Assembly (NCBI GenBank): GCA_021780315.1
Contig: JAJXYY010000042.1
Coordinates: 558,001 to 622,000 of the forward strand
Origin: Acidobacteriota bacterium
GTDB taxonomy: Bacteria; Acidobacteriota; Terriglobia; Terriglobales; Acidobacteriaceae
Direction of reading: 5' to 3'
Length of the DNA: 64,000 bases
The notes under the pieces were generated by a model, which did not search any database, was not told where the DNA came from, and was given only the letters and a program-made list of their open reading frames with translations. The translations under genes were made by a program, and so were the position numbers. Shown here one piece after another: positions 43,615-55,471 of this stretch; within the stretch, counting starts at the first letter, position 1, and each line of letters opens with the position of its first letter.

Positions 43615-44589
43615 CTACCCCGCATTCTGCCGATTCGGCTGGTTCGCCTTCGTCACCGCACCCACCACCTGGTACCAGCTCACCACCCACGGCACCAGCA
43701 GCGAAAACGCCAGCCTCGCCGCCAGCACCTTAGCCGAAGCCCGCCGAATGCTTCGCCAGTCCAGCCGGTACGCAAAATAAATCTCCAGCCCCAGCACCAC
43801 CAGCAGCGGCACCACCGTCCACCGCAGCAACGCCAGCACCGCCACCTCCGCTACGCACCGCGCCACATTCCGCGCCAGCCGCGCCGGTCTAACCCCCAGC
43901 ACCCCATCCGTAATCGAGTAGCTCGCCAACTGCCGCACCGCCGACCCAAACCCATGCCGTGGCCGATACAACGCCTTCGCCCGCTGCGCAAACGCCGGTG
44001 CCACCACCTTCCGCACCTTCGCGTCGAACATCGTATCCTCGCCCAGAAACACCGTCTCCGGAAAGCCCCCCACCCGCACCCACAGCTCCTTCCGAAACGC
44101 CATCGACCGCGCCGTACACGACTTCGTCGGCTCATCCTCACTCAGCTTGATCCCGAAAAACGGTGCCGAAGCCACATCCCACACCGTCCCCTCCGCCGGG
44201 TCGATATACGATCCCCCCACCGCATACTCCGCCGCCCCGCTGCGAATCGCCTCGGTCAGCCGCCCCAGCCACTCCGGCGCATACACGCAGCCCGCATCCA
44301 CACACACCACAATCTCGCTCGTCGCCGCCGCAATCCCCACATTCCGCCCCCGCGCAATCGGCCCGGGAGACTGCTTCAGACTGCAGCTCTCATCCCGAAT
44401 CGCCACCAGCCCCGGATACCGTGCCTGCGCCCCCGCCAGCCACTCCCACGTCCCATCCGTCGACCCACCATCCACCACCACCACCTCCGCAGGAGCCAGC
44501 GTCTGCCCCATCAGGCTCTCCACCAGCCCCGCAATGTCCTCTGCCTCATTCAGCACCGTCGCTGCCACACTCACACGTGCCATACTCAT
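43615..44589 (-). CDS. Membrane-anchored GT2 glycosyltransferase
   Basis: The product has 324 residues from ATG 44589 (GAGG six bases upstream; starts at 44604 and 44583 are alternatives). A GT-A domain comes first: VAATVLNEAEDIAGLVESL, VVDGGSTDGTWEWL, VDAGCVYAPEW and GGSYIDPAEG. LGEDTMFDAKVRK is the later conserved segment of the family. Two to three membrane helices end the protein (LALLRWTVVPLLVVLGLEI, SLLVPWVVSWYQVVGAV). It is divergent from dut and faces rplU on the same strand with the promoter region between. Probable role: lipid- or polysaccharide-linked sugar transfer at the inner membrane. Confidence 0.87.
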   Translation of the reverse strand: MSMARVSVAATVLNEAEDIAGLVESLMGQTLAPAEVVVVDGGSTDGTWEWLAGAQARYPGLVAIRDESCSLKQSPGPIARGRNVGIAAATSEIVVCVDAGCVYAPEWLGRLTEAIRSGAAEYAVGGSYIDPAEGTVWDVASAPFFGIKLSEDEPTKSCTARSMAFRKELWVRVGGFPETVFLGEDTMFDAKVRKVVAPAFAQRAKALYRPRHGFGSAVRQLASYSITDGVLGVRPARLARNVARCVAEVAVLALLRWTVVPLLVVLGLEIYFAYRLDWRSIRRASAKVLAARLAFSLLVPWVVSWYQVVGAVTKANQPNRQNAG

Positions 44590-44673
44590 CCCGCCCTCGC
44601 ACACTTTCCCTCAAGGCTACCCTGACCATCCCCTCCCGGTCGAACCCTCCCACCGCACGGTAAACTCATCTCT

Positions 44674-45120
44674 ATGCAAGTCAACATCAAAGTCCAGAAG
44701 CTCTCCCTCAACGCCCAGCTTCCTCGCTACGCCCACACCGGCCCCTGGGGAGACCTCGCCGCCGACCTCTACGCCTCCGCGCCCGCCACCCTCGCGCCTG
44801 CCGGACAGCCCGGCAGCACCCAGGCCGTCCCCACCGGACTCGCCATGGAGTTCCCCGCCACCCACGGCGCGCTCGTCGAAGACCGTTCCGGCCTTGCCCT
44901 CCGCGGCCTCACCACCCTCGCCGGCGTCATCGACCCCGGCTACCGCGGCGAACTCAAAATCGTCCTCACCAACCTCGGCCAGACCATCGTAGACATCGCC
45001 CCCGGCGACCGCATCGCCCAGCTACGCCTCGTCCAGCGCATTGAAGCTCAATTCGAAGAAGTTACCCAGCTCCTCCCCGCCCCACGCGGAGACGCAGGCT
45101 TCGGCAGCACCGGCGCCTGA
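44674..45120 (+). CDS. dut: dUTP diphosphatase
   Basis: A 148-residue trimeric dUTPase that hydrolyses dUTP to dUMP. All five family motifs are visible: AADLYAS (1), EDRSGLALRG (2), GVIDPGYRGELKI (3), GDRIAQL (4) and RGDAGFGSTG (5), the last closing the active site with its Phe. Motif 1 has AADLYA in place of the more common GYDLYA; the catalytic Asp in motif 3 is kept. Length is normal. It precedes purL by 53 bases and may share its transcription, a nucleotide-metabolism neighbourhood. Confidence 0.95.
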   Translation: MQVNIKVQKLSLNAQLPRYAHTGPWGDLAADLYASAPATLAPAGQPGSTQAVPTGLAMEFPATHGALVEDRSGLALRGLTTLAGVIDPGYRGELKIVLTNLGQTIVDIAPGDRIAQLRLVQRIEAQFEEVTQLLPAPRGDAGFGSTGA

Positions 45121-45172
45121 ACCCCACCCGCCGCCAACCTCCCCAAACATGCGACAATCTAGGTAGCGAGCC

Positions 45173-47556
<2,384 letters not shown>

Positions 47557-47560
<4 letters not shown>

Positions 47561-49071
47561 GTAACACCCCCCAACATCAACACCCCGCACCTCACCACCC
47601 CGAAGACCTCGCCGAACTCCACGAAGCTGACGACCACTTCGACACCCTCCGTGAAGAGTGCGGCGTCATGGCCATCTACAACCACCCCGACGCCGCCCGC
47701 CTCACCTACTGGGGCCTCTACTCCCTCCAGCACCGCGGACAGGAGTCCGCCGGCATCGCCTCCGCCGACGGCACCGACGTCAACGACATCAAAGGCATGG
47801 GCCTCGTCTCCGAAATCTTCACCGACGACGTCCTCGCCAAGCTCCCCGGATACATGGCCATCGGCCACACCCGCTACTCCACCACCGGTGACTCCGCGCT
47901 CCTCAACGCCCAGCCCATCTCCGTCGAATCCACCCGCGGCCTCATCGCAATCGCCCACAACGGCAACCTCGTCAACCTCGGCAACTCCAAGGAACGCCTC
48001 GAACGCGATGGCGCCGTCTTCCAGACCACCTCCGACTCCGAGATCATCATCCAGCTCATCGCCCACTCCCGCCAGACCACCCTCGTCGACAGCATCGCCG
48101 ACGCCCTCACCCAGGTCGACGGTGCCTTCTCCATCGTCATGATGACCCGCAACCGCATCTTCGCCGCCCGCGACCCCCACGGCTTCCGCCCCCTCTCCAT
48201 GGGCCGCATCCCCGGCGTCGACGGCGCACCCGACACCTTCGTCTTCGCCTCCGAAACCTGCGCCTTCGACCTCCTCCACGCCAAGTACGAGCGCGACGTC
48301 GAGCCCGGCGAACTCATCATGGTCTCCGAAGACGGTGTCACCAGCCGCTACTTCGACCACAACACCAAACAGGCCTCCTGCGTCTTCGAGCACGTCTACT
48401 TCGCCCGCCCCGACAGCAGAATCTTCGGCCGCTGGGTCCAGCAGAGTCGCGAAGAGATGGGCCGCACCCTCGCCCGCGAGTCCGGTGTCCCCGCAGACCT
48501 CATCGTCCCCGTCCCCGACTCCGGCGTCACCGCAGCCATCGGCTACGCTGCCGAGTCCGGCATCCCCTTCAACCTCGGCCTCATCCGCAACCACTACGTC
48601 GGACGCACCTTCATCCAGCCCGAGCAGCGCGTACGCGACTTCGGCGTCCGCATGAAGCTCAACCCCGTCCGCTCCCTCCTCGAAGGCCAGCGCGTCATCC
48701 TCATCGACGACTCCATCATCCGCGGCACCACCTCCCGCAAGATCGTCCGCATGGTCCGCGCCGCAGGTGCCAAAGAAGTCCACCTCCGCATCTCCTGCCC
48801 CCCCACCATCTCCCCCTGCTTCTACGGCGTAGACACCCCCAGCAAAAAAGACCTCATCGCCGCCAACAAATCCATCGAAGAGATCTGCACCTTCATCGAA
48901 GCCGACTCCCTCGCCTACCTCTCCCTCGACGGCCTCATCCATAGCTGCACCATCGAGAAGCCCGGCGCCACACCCATCCACAACACCTTCTGCACCGCCT
49001 GCTACACCGGCGACTACCCCACCCAGTGGGTCGACGTCTCCGAGATCCTCCCCGCCACCACCAACGCCTAA
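47557..49071 (+). CDS. purF: Amidophosphoribosyltransferase PurF
   Basis: A 504-residue enzyme of the first committed step of purine synthesis. An N-terminal propeptide of 34 residues precedes the catalytic Cys35 ([12 protein letters not shown]), as in B. subtilis type PurF. The glutaminase domain follows ([36 protein letters not shown]). The PRPP site in the phosphoribosyltransferase domain is [18 protein letters not shown]. Cysteines in [13 protein letters not shown] and the C-terminal CTACYTG are compatible with an Fe-S cluster. It overlaps purL by four bases. Confidence 0.96.
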
Positions 49072-49097
49072 TCACCCACAAACCACTCAAGCCGCGT

Positions 49098-49135
49098 GCC
49101 GGGTGCCCCATGTCTCGCCCCTGAGACATGGGATT
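49098..49135. repeat. REP-like hairpin, copy 1
   Basis: CGGGTGCCCCAT leads into a perfect ten-base stem, CCCATGTCTC / GAGACATGGG (49107-49116 and 49123-49132) with a six-base loop. A second hairpin with the same CCGGGTGCCCCAT lead lies 80 bases on. Together they look like dispersed intergenic repeats of this lineage. Confidence 0.6.
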
Positions 49136-49185
49136 GGATCGCCGCACGCGCTAATTAAAAAGGGACAATCTCCAATTCAACACTC

Positions 49186-49234
49186 CGGGTGCCCCATCTT
49201 CGCGACAGCTTCATCGTCGCTAAGGTGGGCATTC
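49186..49234. repeat. REP-like hairpin, copy 2
   Basis: CGGGTGCCCCATCTT starts an imperfect stem whose other arm is AAGGTGGGC, with GCGAC/GTCGC continuing inwards (about 49191-49230). The lead matches copy 1. It lies between purF and the convergent Yip1 gene. Confidence 0.55.
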
Positions 49235-49363
49235 GCAAAGCGAACCGCTCTCCTAACCCAGCCCCACACCCCGTGTGCCACTCATACCCCAGCTTCACGC
49301 AGCAGTGGCTAAGGTAAACCACAACCATCCACAACGTCGCCCTGGCCCTGCCCGCACCAACCC

Positions 49364-50104
49364 CTAGCTAAACGAAGCCCCCACCATACTCAGCACCAAC
49401 ATCACGCCCCACCATCCCAACACCACCGCTGCGGCCTTCCCACGACTCACCTTGGCCACCGTAGCCGTACCCAGCACCATCAACACCACCACCCACAGCC
49501 CAATCACATCCAGAAAACCCAGCCCCGCCTTCAACCACGGTGCCGCATCCCCCAGGTAGAACCCCACATTGGTCCCTACCGGGTCCTTGAAGTCGAACCC
49601 CTCCACATTGCCGCCAAAATACACCATCACCAGCGTCAGCACGCCCGTCAGCAGCCGCGGCAGAGAGCAGTACATCCACAAGCAGAACATCTGCCCAAAC
49701 GTCGTCTGCGCCCCCAGCCCGAAGTTGAAGCTGCCCCACATCACCAACGCACCCACCGCACTGATCGCCAGAATAAACACCGGCGAAGCATACGACGTAT
49801 ACCGATACCCCAGCGCCATCCCATGCAGTCGGCCTGCACGCTGCTCCGGCGTCAGATTCGCCAGCGCCTCCTCCTGCTTCGGACTCGAATGGATCATGTT
49901 CTCCACCACCCGATCAAATCCCACCTGCCGATCAATCCCCACCGTCACCACCACCGACATCACCGTAGCCAACACAAACGGCAGCCACCAACTCGTGCTC
50001 CGCAGTATGTCCGCAAACGTCTTCGACGGAGCTACGAACGTATCCACCACCCGCTCCATCTGGCTCAACCCCTGCTCAACGTTCCCCATCCTGGTCTCGC
50101 TCAT
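49364..50104 (-). CDS. Yip1-family membrane protein
   Basis: The product has 246 residues from ATG 50104 (GGGAG five bases upstream). A soluble N-terminus is followed by about five membrane helices: WWLPFVLATVMSVVVTV, SPVFILAISAVGALVMW, FCLWMYCSLPRLLTGVL, LGFLDVIGLWVVVLMVL and AAVVLGWWGVMLVLSMVGA. The phrase TFADILRSTSWWLPF and the later PRLLTG resemble bacterial YIP1 (PF04893) proteins. Function is unknown; these often sit near signalling or transport genes. It is convergent with purF, with the REP-like pair between. Confidence 0.82.
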   Translation of the reverse strand: MSETRMGNVEQGLSQMERVVDTFVAPSKTFADILRSTSWWLPFVLATVMSVVVTVGIDRQVGFDRVVENMIHSSPKQEEALANLTPEQRAGRLHGMALGYRYTSYASPVFILAISAVGALVMWGSFNFGLGAQTTFGQMFCLWMYCSLPRLLTGVLTLVMVYFGGNVEGFDFKDPVGTNVGFYLGDAAPWLKAGLGFLDVIGLWVVVLMVLGTATVAKVSRGKAAAVVLGWWGVMLVLSMVGASFS

Positions 50105-50254
50105 AGCATCTCCCTCAAAGCACACGCCTCAATCCAGCGTTGCAATACTCCCCCGCACAATACCACGCCACCCTCAAAACCCATCTCAAAATCGTCACAC
50201 CTGCCCGTAGCCCTCTACTCCCTACTCCCTCTTCCCTACCCCCTGCCCTTAGCT

Positions 50255-50770
50255 CTACTCCACCACCACCAACACATCCCCCGCCCCCACCGTATCTCCC
50301 ACCCCCACCGCCACCCGCCCCACCCGGCCCGACTTCGGCGCCTTCAGCTCATTCTGCATCTTCATCGCTTCAATCACCACGACTCCCTGCTGTTCCACCA
50401 CATCCTGTCCAACCTCCACCAGCACCCGCACCACCCGTCCCGGCATCGGAGCCTTCACTGCCCGCGGCCCATCCGCGCCCCCACCCACACCCCGCCGCCC
50501 CTGCAGCGACCGCGGATCGCTCACCTCAAAACCATACCGCCGCCCATCCACCACCACCGCCTGACCCGCCCCCGCAGCCTCATCCAGCACGCACCGGTAC
50601 TGCCGCCCCGCAATCACCAGCGACATCACCCCCGCCTGCAGCACGCACGCATCTACCGTCACCGCCACGCCATCCACCACGCACTCCAGCAACCCACCCT
50701 CGCCCGCAGCCCACGTCGTCGGCAACTCCACCCGCTGCGACCTGCCATCCATCTCCAGCCATATCGTCAC
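50255..50770 (-). CDS. Biotin carboxyl carrier protein of an acyl-CoA carboxylase
   Basis: The product has 171 residues from GTG 50770, whose GTGA overlaps the biotin-carboxylase stop, so translation is coupled. The N-terminal 90 residues form a small beta domain, followed by a Gly-rich linker (GRRGVGGGADGP). The biotinyl domain holds VVIEAMKMQN, with Lys137 as the biotin site. It swings between the carboxylase and carboxyltransferase active sites. The last gene of this unit, its partner carboxyltransferase, is probably that at 25292. Confidence 0.9.
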   Translation of the reverse strand: MTIWLEMDGRSQRVELPTTWAAGEGGLLECVVDGVAVTVDACVLQAGVMSLVIAGRQYRCVLDEAAGAGQAVVVDGRRYGFEVSDPRSLQGRRGVGGGADGPRAVKAPMPGRVVRVLVEVGQDVVEQQGVVVIEAMKMQNELKAPKSGRVGRVAVGVGDTVGAGDVLVVVE

Positions 50771-52314
50771 GCGCGCAACCCCTCTCGACGCCCAGCCAGC
50801 GCCCACTTGCTCTCCTGTACTTCGCTCGCCGCAGCCACGCTTCCTTTGCTCCCTGCCGCAAACAAAGCCGCCGCCAAAGCAGCAACCAGATCAACGCCAT
50901 CCTCACCCACCACACTCGCCGGCTCACTCGCCGAATCACTCACAGCCGCACTCACCGCCAGCAACCGTTCCAGATACCCCGTATCAATCCGCGCCGCACG
51001 AAAATCCTCGTCCCGCAGTATCCGCTGGAACAACGAGATATTCGTCTTGATCCCGCCAATCACATACTCCTCCAGCGCCCGCAGCATCCGGTCGATCGCC
51101 ACCTCCCGCGTCGCTCCATACGTCACCAGCTTCGACAGCATCGGGTCATACTCCAGCGGCACCACCCACCCCGCATACACCGCGCAGTCCTCCCGAACCC
51201 CCGGCCCACCCGGCTGCACCAGCTTCGTAATCCGCCCCGGAGAAGGAAAGAAATTGTTCTCCGGGTCCTCCGCATAGATCCTGCACTCCACCGCATGTCC
51301 ACGCAGCCGTATATCTTCCTGACGCACCGCCAGCCGCTCGCCCATCGCCACCCGCAACTGCATCTGCACCAGGTCCAGCCCCGTCACCAGCTCCGTCACC
51401 GGATGCTCCACCTGCAGCCGCGTATTCATCTCCAGAAAGTAAAAATTCTCCACCCCATCCTTCGAACTGCCATCCACCAGGAACTCCACCGTCCCCGCAT
51501 TCACATACCCCGCCGTCAGCGCCAGCCGCACCGCCGCCTCACCCATCCTCCGCCGCAACTCCTCGCTCACCACCGCCGACGGAGCCTCTTCAATCACCTT
51601 CTGATGCCGCCGCTGCACGCTGCACTCCCGCTCCCCCAGGTACACGCACCCGCCATGCTCATCCGCCATCAACTGGATCTCAATGTGCCGAGGACGCTCA
51701 ATCAGCTTCTCCAGATAGACCTCGCCCGAACCAAAGCTCCGCTCCGCCTCACTGCTCGCCGCCACATACGCACTCGCCAGCTCTTCCGCGGCCAGCACCG
51801 CCCGCATCCCTTTACCGCCGCCACCCGCCGCCGCCTTCAACATCACCGGATACCCAATCCCCGCCGCCACCTCCAGCGCCTCCTCCACACTGCCCAGCCC
51901 CGTCACGCTCCCCGGCACCCGCGGCATCCCCGCCGCATCCGCCGCCTGCCGCGCCTTCGTCTTCGACCCCAGCATTCGCATCGCCCGCGCCGGCGGCCCA
52001 ATAAATGTAACCCCAGCCGTTACACATGCCTCCGCGAACTCCGCATTCTCCGACAGGAATCCATACCCCGGATGCACCGCATCCGCACCACACCGCCGCG
52101 CAATCTCTAGAATCAGATCGCCCCGCAGATAACTCTCCGCCGCCGCCGCAGGCCCCAGCCGATACGCCTCATCCGCATGCAACACATGCAGCGCCGCCCG
52201 GTCCACATCCGAGTACACCGCCACCGTCCGAATCCCAATCTCACGACAAGCCCGAATCACCCGCAGCGCAATCTCACCGCGATTCGCAATCAATACTTTT
52301 TTAATCGTTCGCAT
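50767..52314 (-). CDS. Biotin carboxylase subunit of an acyl-CoA carboxylase
   Basis: A 515-residue ATP-grasp enzyme from ATG 52314 that carboxylates biotin. MRTIKKVLIANRGEIALRVI starts the biotin-carboxylase fold. PVMLKAAAGGGGKGMR is the ATP loop, VYLGERECSVQRRHQKVIEE the conserved core with the bicarbonate site, and FLEMNTRLQVEHPVTE the catalytic Glu/Asn/Arg segment. The C-terminal extension (AVSAAVSDSASEPASVV) is not typical of AccC and may be a linker to other subunits. It is coupled to the carrier gene by a GTGA overlap. The family name (acetyl versus propionyl) is inference. Confidence 0.93.
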   Translation of the reverse strand: MRTIKKVLIANRGEIALRVIRACREIGIRTVAVYSDVDRAALHVLHADEAYRLGPAAAAESYLRGDLILEIARRCGADAVHPGYGFLSENAEFAEACVTAGVTFIGPPARAMRMLGSKTKARQAADAAGMPRVPGSVTGLGSVEEALEVAAGIGYPVMLKAAAGGGGKGMRAVLAAEELASAYVAASSEAERSFGSGEVYLEKLIERPRHIEIQLMADEHGGCVYLGERECSVQRRHQKVIEEAPSAVVSEELRRRMGEAAVRLALTAGYVNAGTVEFLVDGSSKDGVENFYFLEMNTRLQVEHPVTELVTGLDLVQMQLRVAMGERLAVRQEDIRLRGHAVECRIYAEDPENNFFPSPGRITKLVQPGGPGVREDCAVYAGWVVPLEYDPMLSKLVTYGATREVAIDRMLRALEEYVIGGIKTNISLFQRILRDEDFRAARIDTGYLERLLAVSAAVSDSASEPASVVGEDGVDLVAALAAALFAAGSKGSVAAASEVQESKWALAGRREGLRA

Positions 52315-52462
52315 TTTCAACCCATCGCAGCACGCCGCCATTCTACCCCGCCACCCTCGCCCACACCACTACGACACCCTCTACCTCTGCCGAAGCCTTC
52401 GAGCACGAGAAGCCAAAACCCAAATAGCTACTGTCGCGTTTGCTCTCTCGCCCACCAGAAGC

Positions 52463-53350
52463 CTATCGCGGAGCACTATCCATCACCTGCACAGAATCAT
52501 CCAGCAGCCGCACATCCACCCGAAAACGCTTGTAGTTCGTGAACGTCTGCACTGTCTCAAACCGGCCCGTCATCCAGTAAATCTTCATCGCTCCCTTCGC
52601 ATCCACCTGACTCATCGCCCACACCGGGGCACTCCTCTGGGAAGCTCCTCCCAACGCGTCCTCCAGCCTCTGGTAGTCCAACCGAAACGTAGTCCCCGCC
52701 AATACGCCCGCATCCACCAACTGCGTCGTCTCGACACGCACTGGCATCGCATCCTGTACATCGATCCAGGTCGTCTCCTTCTCACGTAACGCGCTTTGTT
52801 CTCCCGCGCCACTCCCAACCACGCCCACCCTCGGAGTCGACTCCACCACCACCGCCTCCCGCCCCGCGACCTGCTCATGACCCACCACCCGGTTGTCGAA
52901 CAGCGTCGGCAGATACACCAGTGGCAGATCGAAGTTCACATGTCGCGACAGCAGGCTGCGACGCTTAGCCTCCACTCCCATCTGCTTTCGCTCAGCCACC
53001 GTCTGCGCATACCGTTTCGCCTCCGCCGCTGCCTGCTTCCCATTCAGCGGCTTCCCGTTCTCCTCCACCTTCTTACGGTACGGCAGCCCCTCCACAAATA
53101 CCGTCTCATAGCGGGCTGTCTCATCCAGAGTCACCTTGCCGTGCTTATCGAAGTTACGGTTATGCCATAGCTCATCGTTCGTATACTGCAACATCTGAAT
53201 CTGGTTCGCCGTCAGATTCCGCTCCATGCGCTGCAGCAGCACTGTCAACTCCTCCGGCGTCTCGGCCTTGGTGGTCTTGCCGCACAACATAGTCGCAACA
53301 ACCACAGCACCCACCAGCATCGTCCGCCACACCGCCCGCACCGCCACCAT
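52463..53350 (-). CDS. Exported protein of unknown function
   Basis: The product has 295 residues from ATG 53350 (GGGAG five bases upstream). A signal peptide (RTMLVGAVVVATMLCGKTTKA) is followed by beta-rich repeats: QIQMLQYTNDELWHNRNFDK, LLSRHVNFDLPLVYLPTLFD, VGHEQVAGREAVVVESTPRV. The whole loosely suggests a LolA/RseB-like lipid- or lipoprotein-binding half-barrel, but I could not identify a family with confidence. It lies downstream of the TPR gene, from which it is separated by a terminator, and ends 120 bases before the biotin-carboxylase start. Confidence 0.6.
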   Translation of the reverse strand: MVAVRAVWRTMLVGAVVVATMLCGKTTKAETPEELTVLLQRMERNLTANQIQMLQYTNDELWHNRNFDKHGKVTLDETARYETVFVEGLPYRKKVEENGKPLNGKQAAAEAKRYAQTVAERKQMGVEAKRRSLLSRHVNFDLPLVYLPTLFDNRVVGHEQVAGREAVVVESTPRVGVVGSGAGEQSALREKETTWIDVQDAMPVRVETTQLVDAGVLAGTTFRLDYQRLEDALGGASQRSAPVWAMSQVDAKGAMKIYWMTGRFETVQTFTNYKRFRVDVRLLDDSVQVMDSAPR

Positions 53351-53403
53351 CACATCTCCCAATGCAGCCCCATCACATCGCACACAACGACAAGCGAAAT
53401 ATC

Positions 53404-53438
53404 CCAAAATAAAGAGCCTCCCACATCGGGGAGGCTCT
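53404..53438 (-). terminator. Intrinsic terminator of the TPR lipoprotein gene
   Basis: A GAGCCTCCC / GGGAGGCTC stem with a short loop is followed on the minus strand by TTTATTTT. It lies about 30 bases after the TPR gene stop. Confidence 0.9.
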
Positions 53439-53465
53439 CTCGTTCATCCACTACCAGCAGCAAAA

Positions 53466-54287
53466 CTACTGCATCGTTACGCCGCCAGCATTCTTCTTTT
53501 CTTTGTCCAACTCATTCTGCTTGCGAGCGCCCATTGCCTTCTGGCTCCAGTCATCTGCCTGCGCCAGATCGGCCTTGCGAGCATTGTCATCCCCACACTC
53601 CAGATCGGCCTTGCGGCGATAGGTCAGGTTCAGATACTGCATCGCATCATCGTACGTCTTGTTGATCTCGACAGCCTTCGTCAGATACTGCAAGCCCTCA
53701 TTCACCAACGCCGTGTTAGCATCCTGCAACTTCTGGCAGGCGGCCTTGCTCTTCTTCGGGTTGCCGTTTCCATCATCCGTCAAACCATCCGCAGCCAGAA
53801 TCGTAATCGCATTCTTGTACGACTGCATCCAGTCCACCACGCCCACCGTGTAGTGCGCCTCGGCATCATCCGGAGCAATCGCAATCACCTTCTTCTCGTA
53901 GACCTTGGCATCATCTAGCTTCTTGATGTTGCGATCAATCGAAGCAATCTGCTTCAACGCCGTCAGATCGTTCGGATCCTTCGCCAGCACTTCGTTGAAT
54001 CCATCAAGCGCCTTCTGCGCAACCGCAAGATTCTCAGGCGTATCCAGATTCGGAACCACTTGGTACGAGTACGCAGTCGCCAGATACAACTTCGCAGCTT
54101 CGTACTGAGGGTCTAGCTCAATAGCAGTCTGAAAGTGATTGACGGCCTCTTCATAGCGTGCGTTCTTGAAAGCCTGCACACCTTTGTTTAGCTGGTCGCG
54201 CGCCTTGAGGCGGTTGCACCCGGTTGTCGAGCCCAGCAGCAGAGCCAGCATGGCGGCCGTAACCGGAATCCGTGCGAATAGTTTCAT
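53466..54287 (-). CDS. TPR-repeat lipoprotein
   Basis: The product has 273 residues from ATG 54287. A signal peptide with a lipobox-like end (ALLLGSTTGC, Cys24) predicts lipid anchoring. TPR units follow: RLKARDQLNKGVQAFKN, ARYEEAVNHFQTAIELDPQY, ALDGFNEVLAKDPNDL and AHYTVGVVDWMQSYKN. The C-terminus is Lys-rich (RKQNELDKEKKNAGG) and probably flexible. Its own terminator follows. It sits behind the exbD gene across 670 bases of non-coding DNA, so it is probably a separate unit, though its envelope role would fit the cluster. Confidence 0.85.
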   Translation of the reverse strand: MKLFARIPVTAAMLALLLGSTTGCNRLKARDQLNKGVQAFKNARYEEAVNHFQTAIELDPQYEAAKLYLATAYSYQVVPNLDTPENLAVAQKALDGFNEVLAKDPNDLTALKQIASIDRNIKKLDDAKVYEKKVIAIAPDDAEAHYTVGVVDWMQSYKNAITILAADGLTDDGNGNPKKSKAACQKLQDANTALVNEGLQYLTKAVEINKTYDDAMQYLNLTYRRKADLECGDDNARKADLAQADDWSQKAMGARKQNELDKEKKNAGGVTMQ

Positions 54288-54909
54288 GGGGCGGGTATTC
54301 TCCTTCAAAATAGGCGCGTTCGTTTCTGTCGGACGGCAAAAATTGGCGCTTCGAATTTTCTGCTTGCCCGATGATTGTAACGGTAGAGCAGTTGTTATGA
54401 CTAGAGCTTACATAACTGCAATACAGAACGACAACTTTTGTACACCACTCGCACACACTTTTAATAACCAATTCCACATCCGTACCCCCACCAGCCACAG
54501 AGCCGCTCCATTCACTAAGCACATCCCTGCCATGCGCCTGCATACATCACCCTATCTCCACCAAGACATCCTCCCATCAGCCCTCAGTCCACATCGCGCA
54601 TGGCCAGAAATGACATGACATTTCATGTCGAGATGACACCACTTCCACCGCCCCGCAAGCCCTCAGCCCAATTAGGGCGACCGGTCAACAACAGTTGTCG
54701 AAGACTCTTCGCAGCCAGCACCATCCCCAGCTATCGCTCTGCACGCTGGCGTAGTCCCCCGCCGCCATCCCCACCTGCCGTCGCAGCCCAACCCTGCGCA
54801 ACCACATCCACAGAGACCCACCCATGCAAATACATCAACGCCATCCGTACGCCTGCAGCACCGACTGACCAGCGCTCCGAACACGAACCCCATCCCTGCC
54901 AATAGCAAA
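54288..54909. other. Long non-coding stretch with a palindromic element and possible promoter
   Basis: Over 600 bases lie between the TPR gene and the ExbD terminator. No convincing protein gene is seen; the open frames here are GC-skewed antisense-type reading frames. The palindromic element GACATTTCATGTCGA is at 54617-54631. A possible minus-strand promoter for the TPR gene is in the AT-rich part near 54400-54460 (TTGTCG/TAAGCT, weak). Confidence 0.4.
54617..54631. promoter_or_regulatory. 15-base palindromic element, copy 2
   Basis: GACATTTCATGTCGA differs from the element at 39795-39809 at one base and contains GACAT/ATGTC arms. It lies in the intergenic region upstream of the TPR lipoprotein gene. 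Confidence 0.4.
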
Positions 54910-54932
54910 GGCGACCCACACTGTGGGTCGCC
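54910..54932 (-). terminator. Intrinsic terminator of the tonB-exbB-exbD cluster
   Basis: A perfect eleven-base stem, GGCGACCCACA / TGTGGGTCGCC with a one-base loop, is followed on the minus strand by TTTGCTATT. It lies 26 bases after the last exbD stop. Confidence 0.85.
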
Positions 54933-54958
54933 TCGGAACTCTTACCATCGTTCGATCG

Positions 54959-55393
54959 TTACTGACCTGCTTCAACCCGCGGCGTGATCAGACCAATGTT
55001 GTCCACACCTGCCTGATGCCCGAAGTCGATCACCTCGGCAACCTTGTTGAAGTCTAGATCCTTGTCGCCCTTTACAAACATGACCTTCTCCTGCCGTGTA
55101 GAGAAGATCTCCACCAGCTTAGGTTCAATGTCTGCCTTGTTGAACGACGTGTCGTTGATCTTGTACGAAGGTGCGCCAGCGCCATTCGACAGTACCTGAA
55201 CCACAATCGTCCGGTCGTTCGGCTGATCATGTGAAGGATCCTTCGGCGGCTGGGGAACCAGCGTGTCCAAACCCTTGGGCGTGACCGGTACGATGACCAT
55301 GAAGATGATCAGCAATACCAGTAGAACGTCGATCAGCGGCGTTACGTTAATCTCCGAAACCGCTCCGCCTGTACCTCCACCACCCATTCCCAT
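54959..55393 (-). CDS. ExbD/TolR-family biopolymer transport protein, copy 2
   Basis: The product has 144 residues. A Gly-rich N-terminus (MGMGGGGTGG) precedes one membrane helix, VTPLIDVLLVLLIIFMVIVP, with the conserved proton-pathway Asp in PLIDVLL. The periplasmic domain (TIVVQVLSNGAGAPSYKIND, KVAEVIDFGHQAGVDNIGLI) is ExbD-like. It works in the ExbB-ExbD motor that energises TonB. Two ExbD genes in one cluster suggest a heteromeric or a TolR-like second copy. The two share only the family core. Confidence 0.92.
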   Translation of the reverse strand: MGMGGGGTGGAVSEINVTPLIDVLLVLLIIFMVIVPVTPKGLDTLVPQPPKDPSHDQPNDRTIVVQVLSNGAGAPSYKINDTSFNKADIEPKLVEIFSTRQEKVMFVKGDKDLDFNKVAEVIDFGHQAGVDNIGLITPRVEAGQ

Positions 55394-55471
55394 AGCAATC
55401 TCCTTGGCACTTCATCTACTGCGAGTCCTACTGCGGCATCGCTCAATACGAGCAGCCGCCCCTGCCCTACG

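Noticed and set aside
49823-52110. Plus-strand frames of 484 and 656 residues over the carboxylase genes
   Set aside because: Pro/His/Arg-rich translations opposite well-supported carboxylase genes.
54600-54905. 101-residue plus frame in the non-coding stretch
   Set aside because: Pro/Thr/Arg-rich without a domain or a start signal; treated as non-coding.
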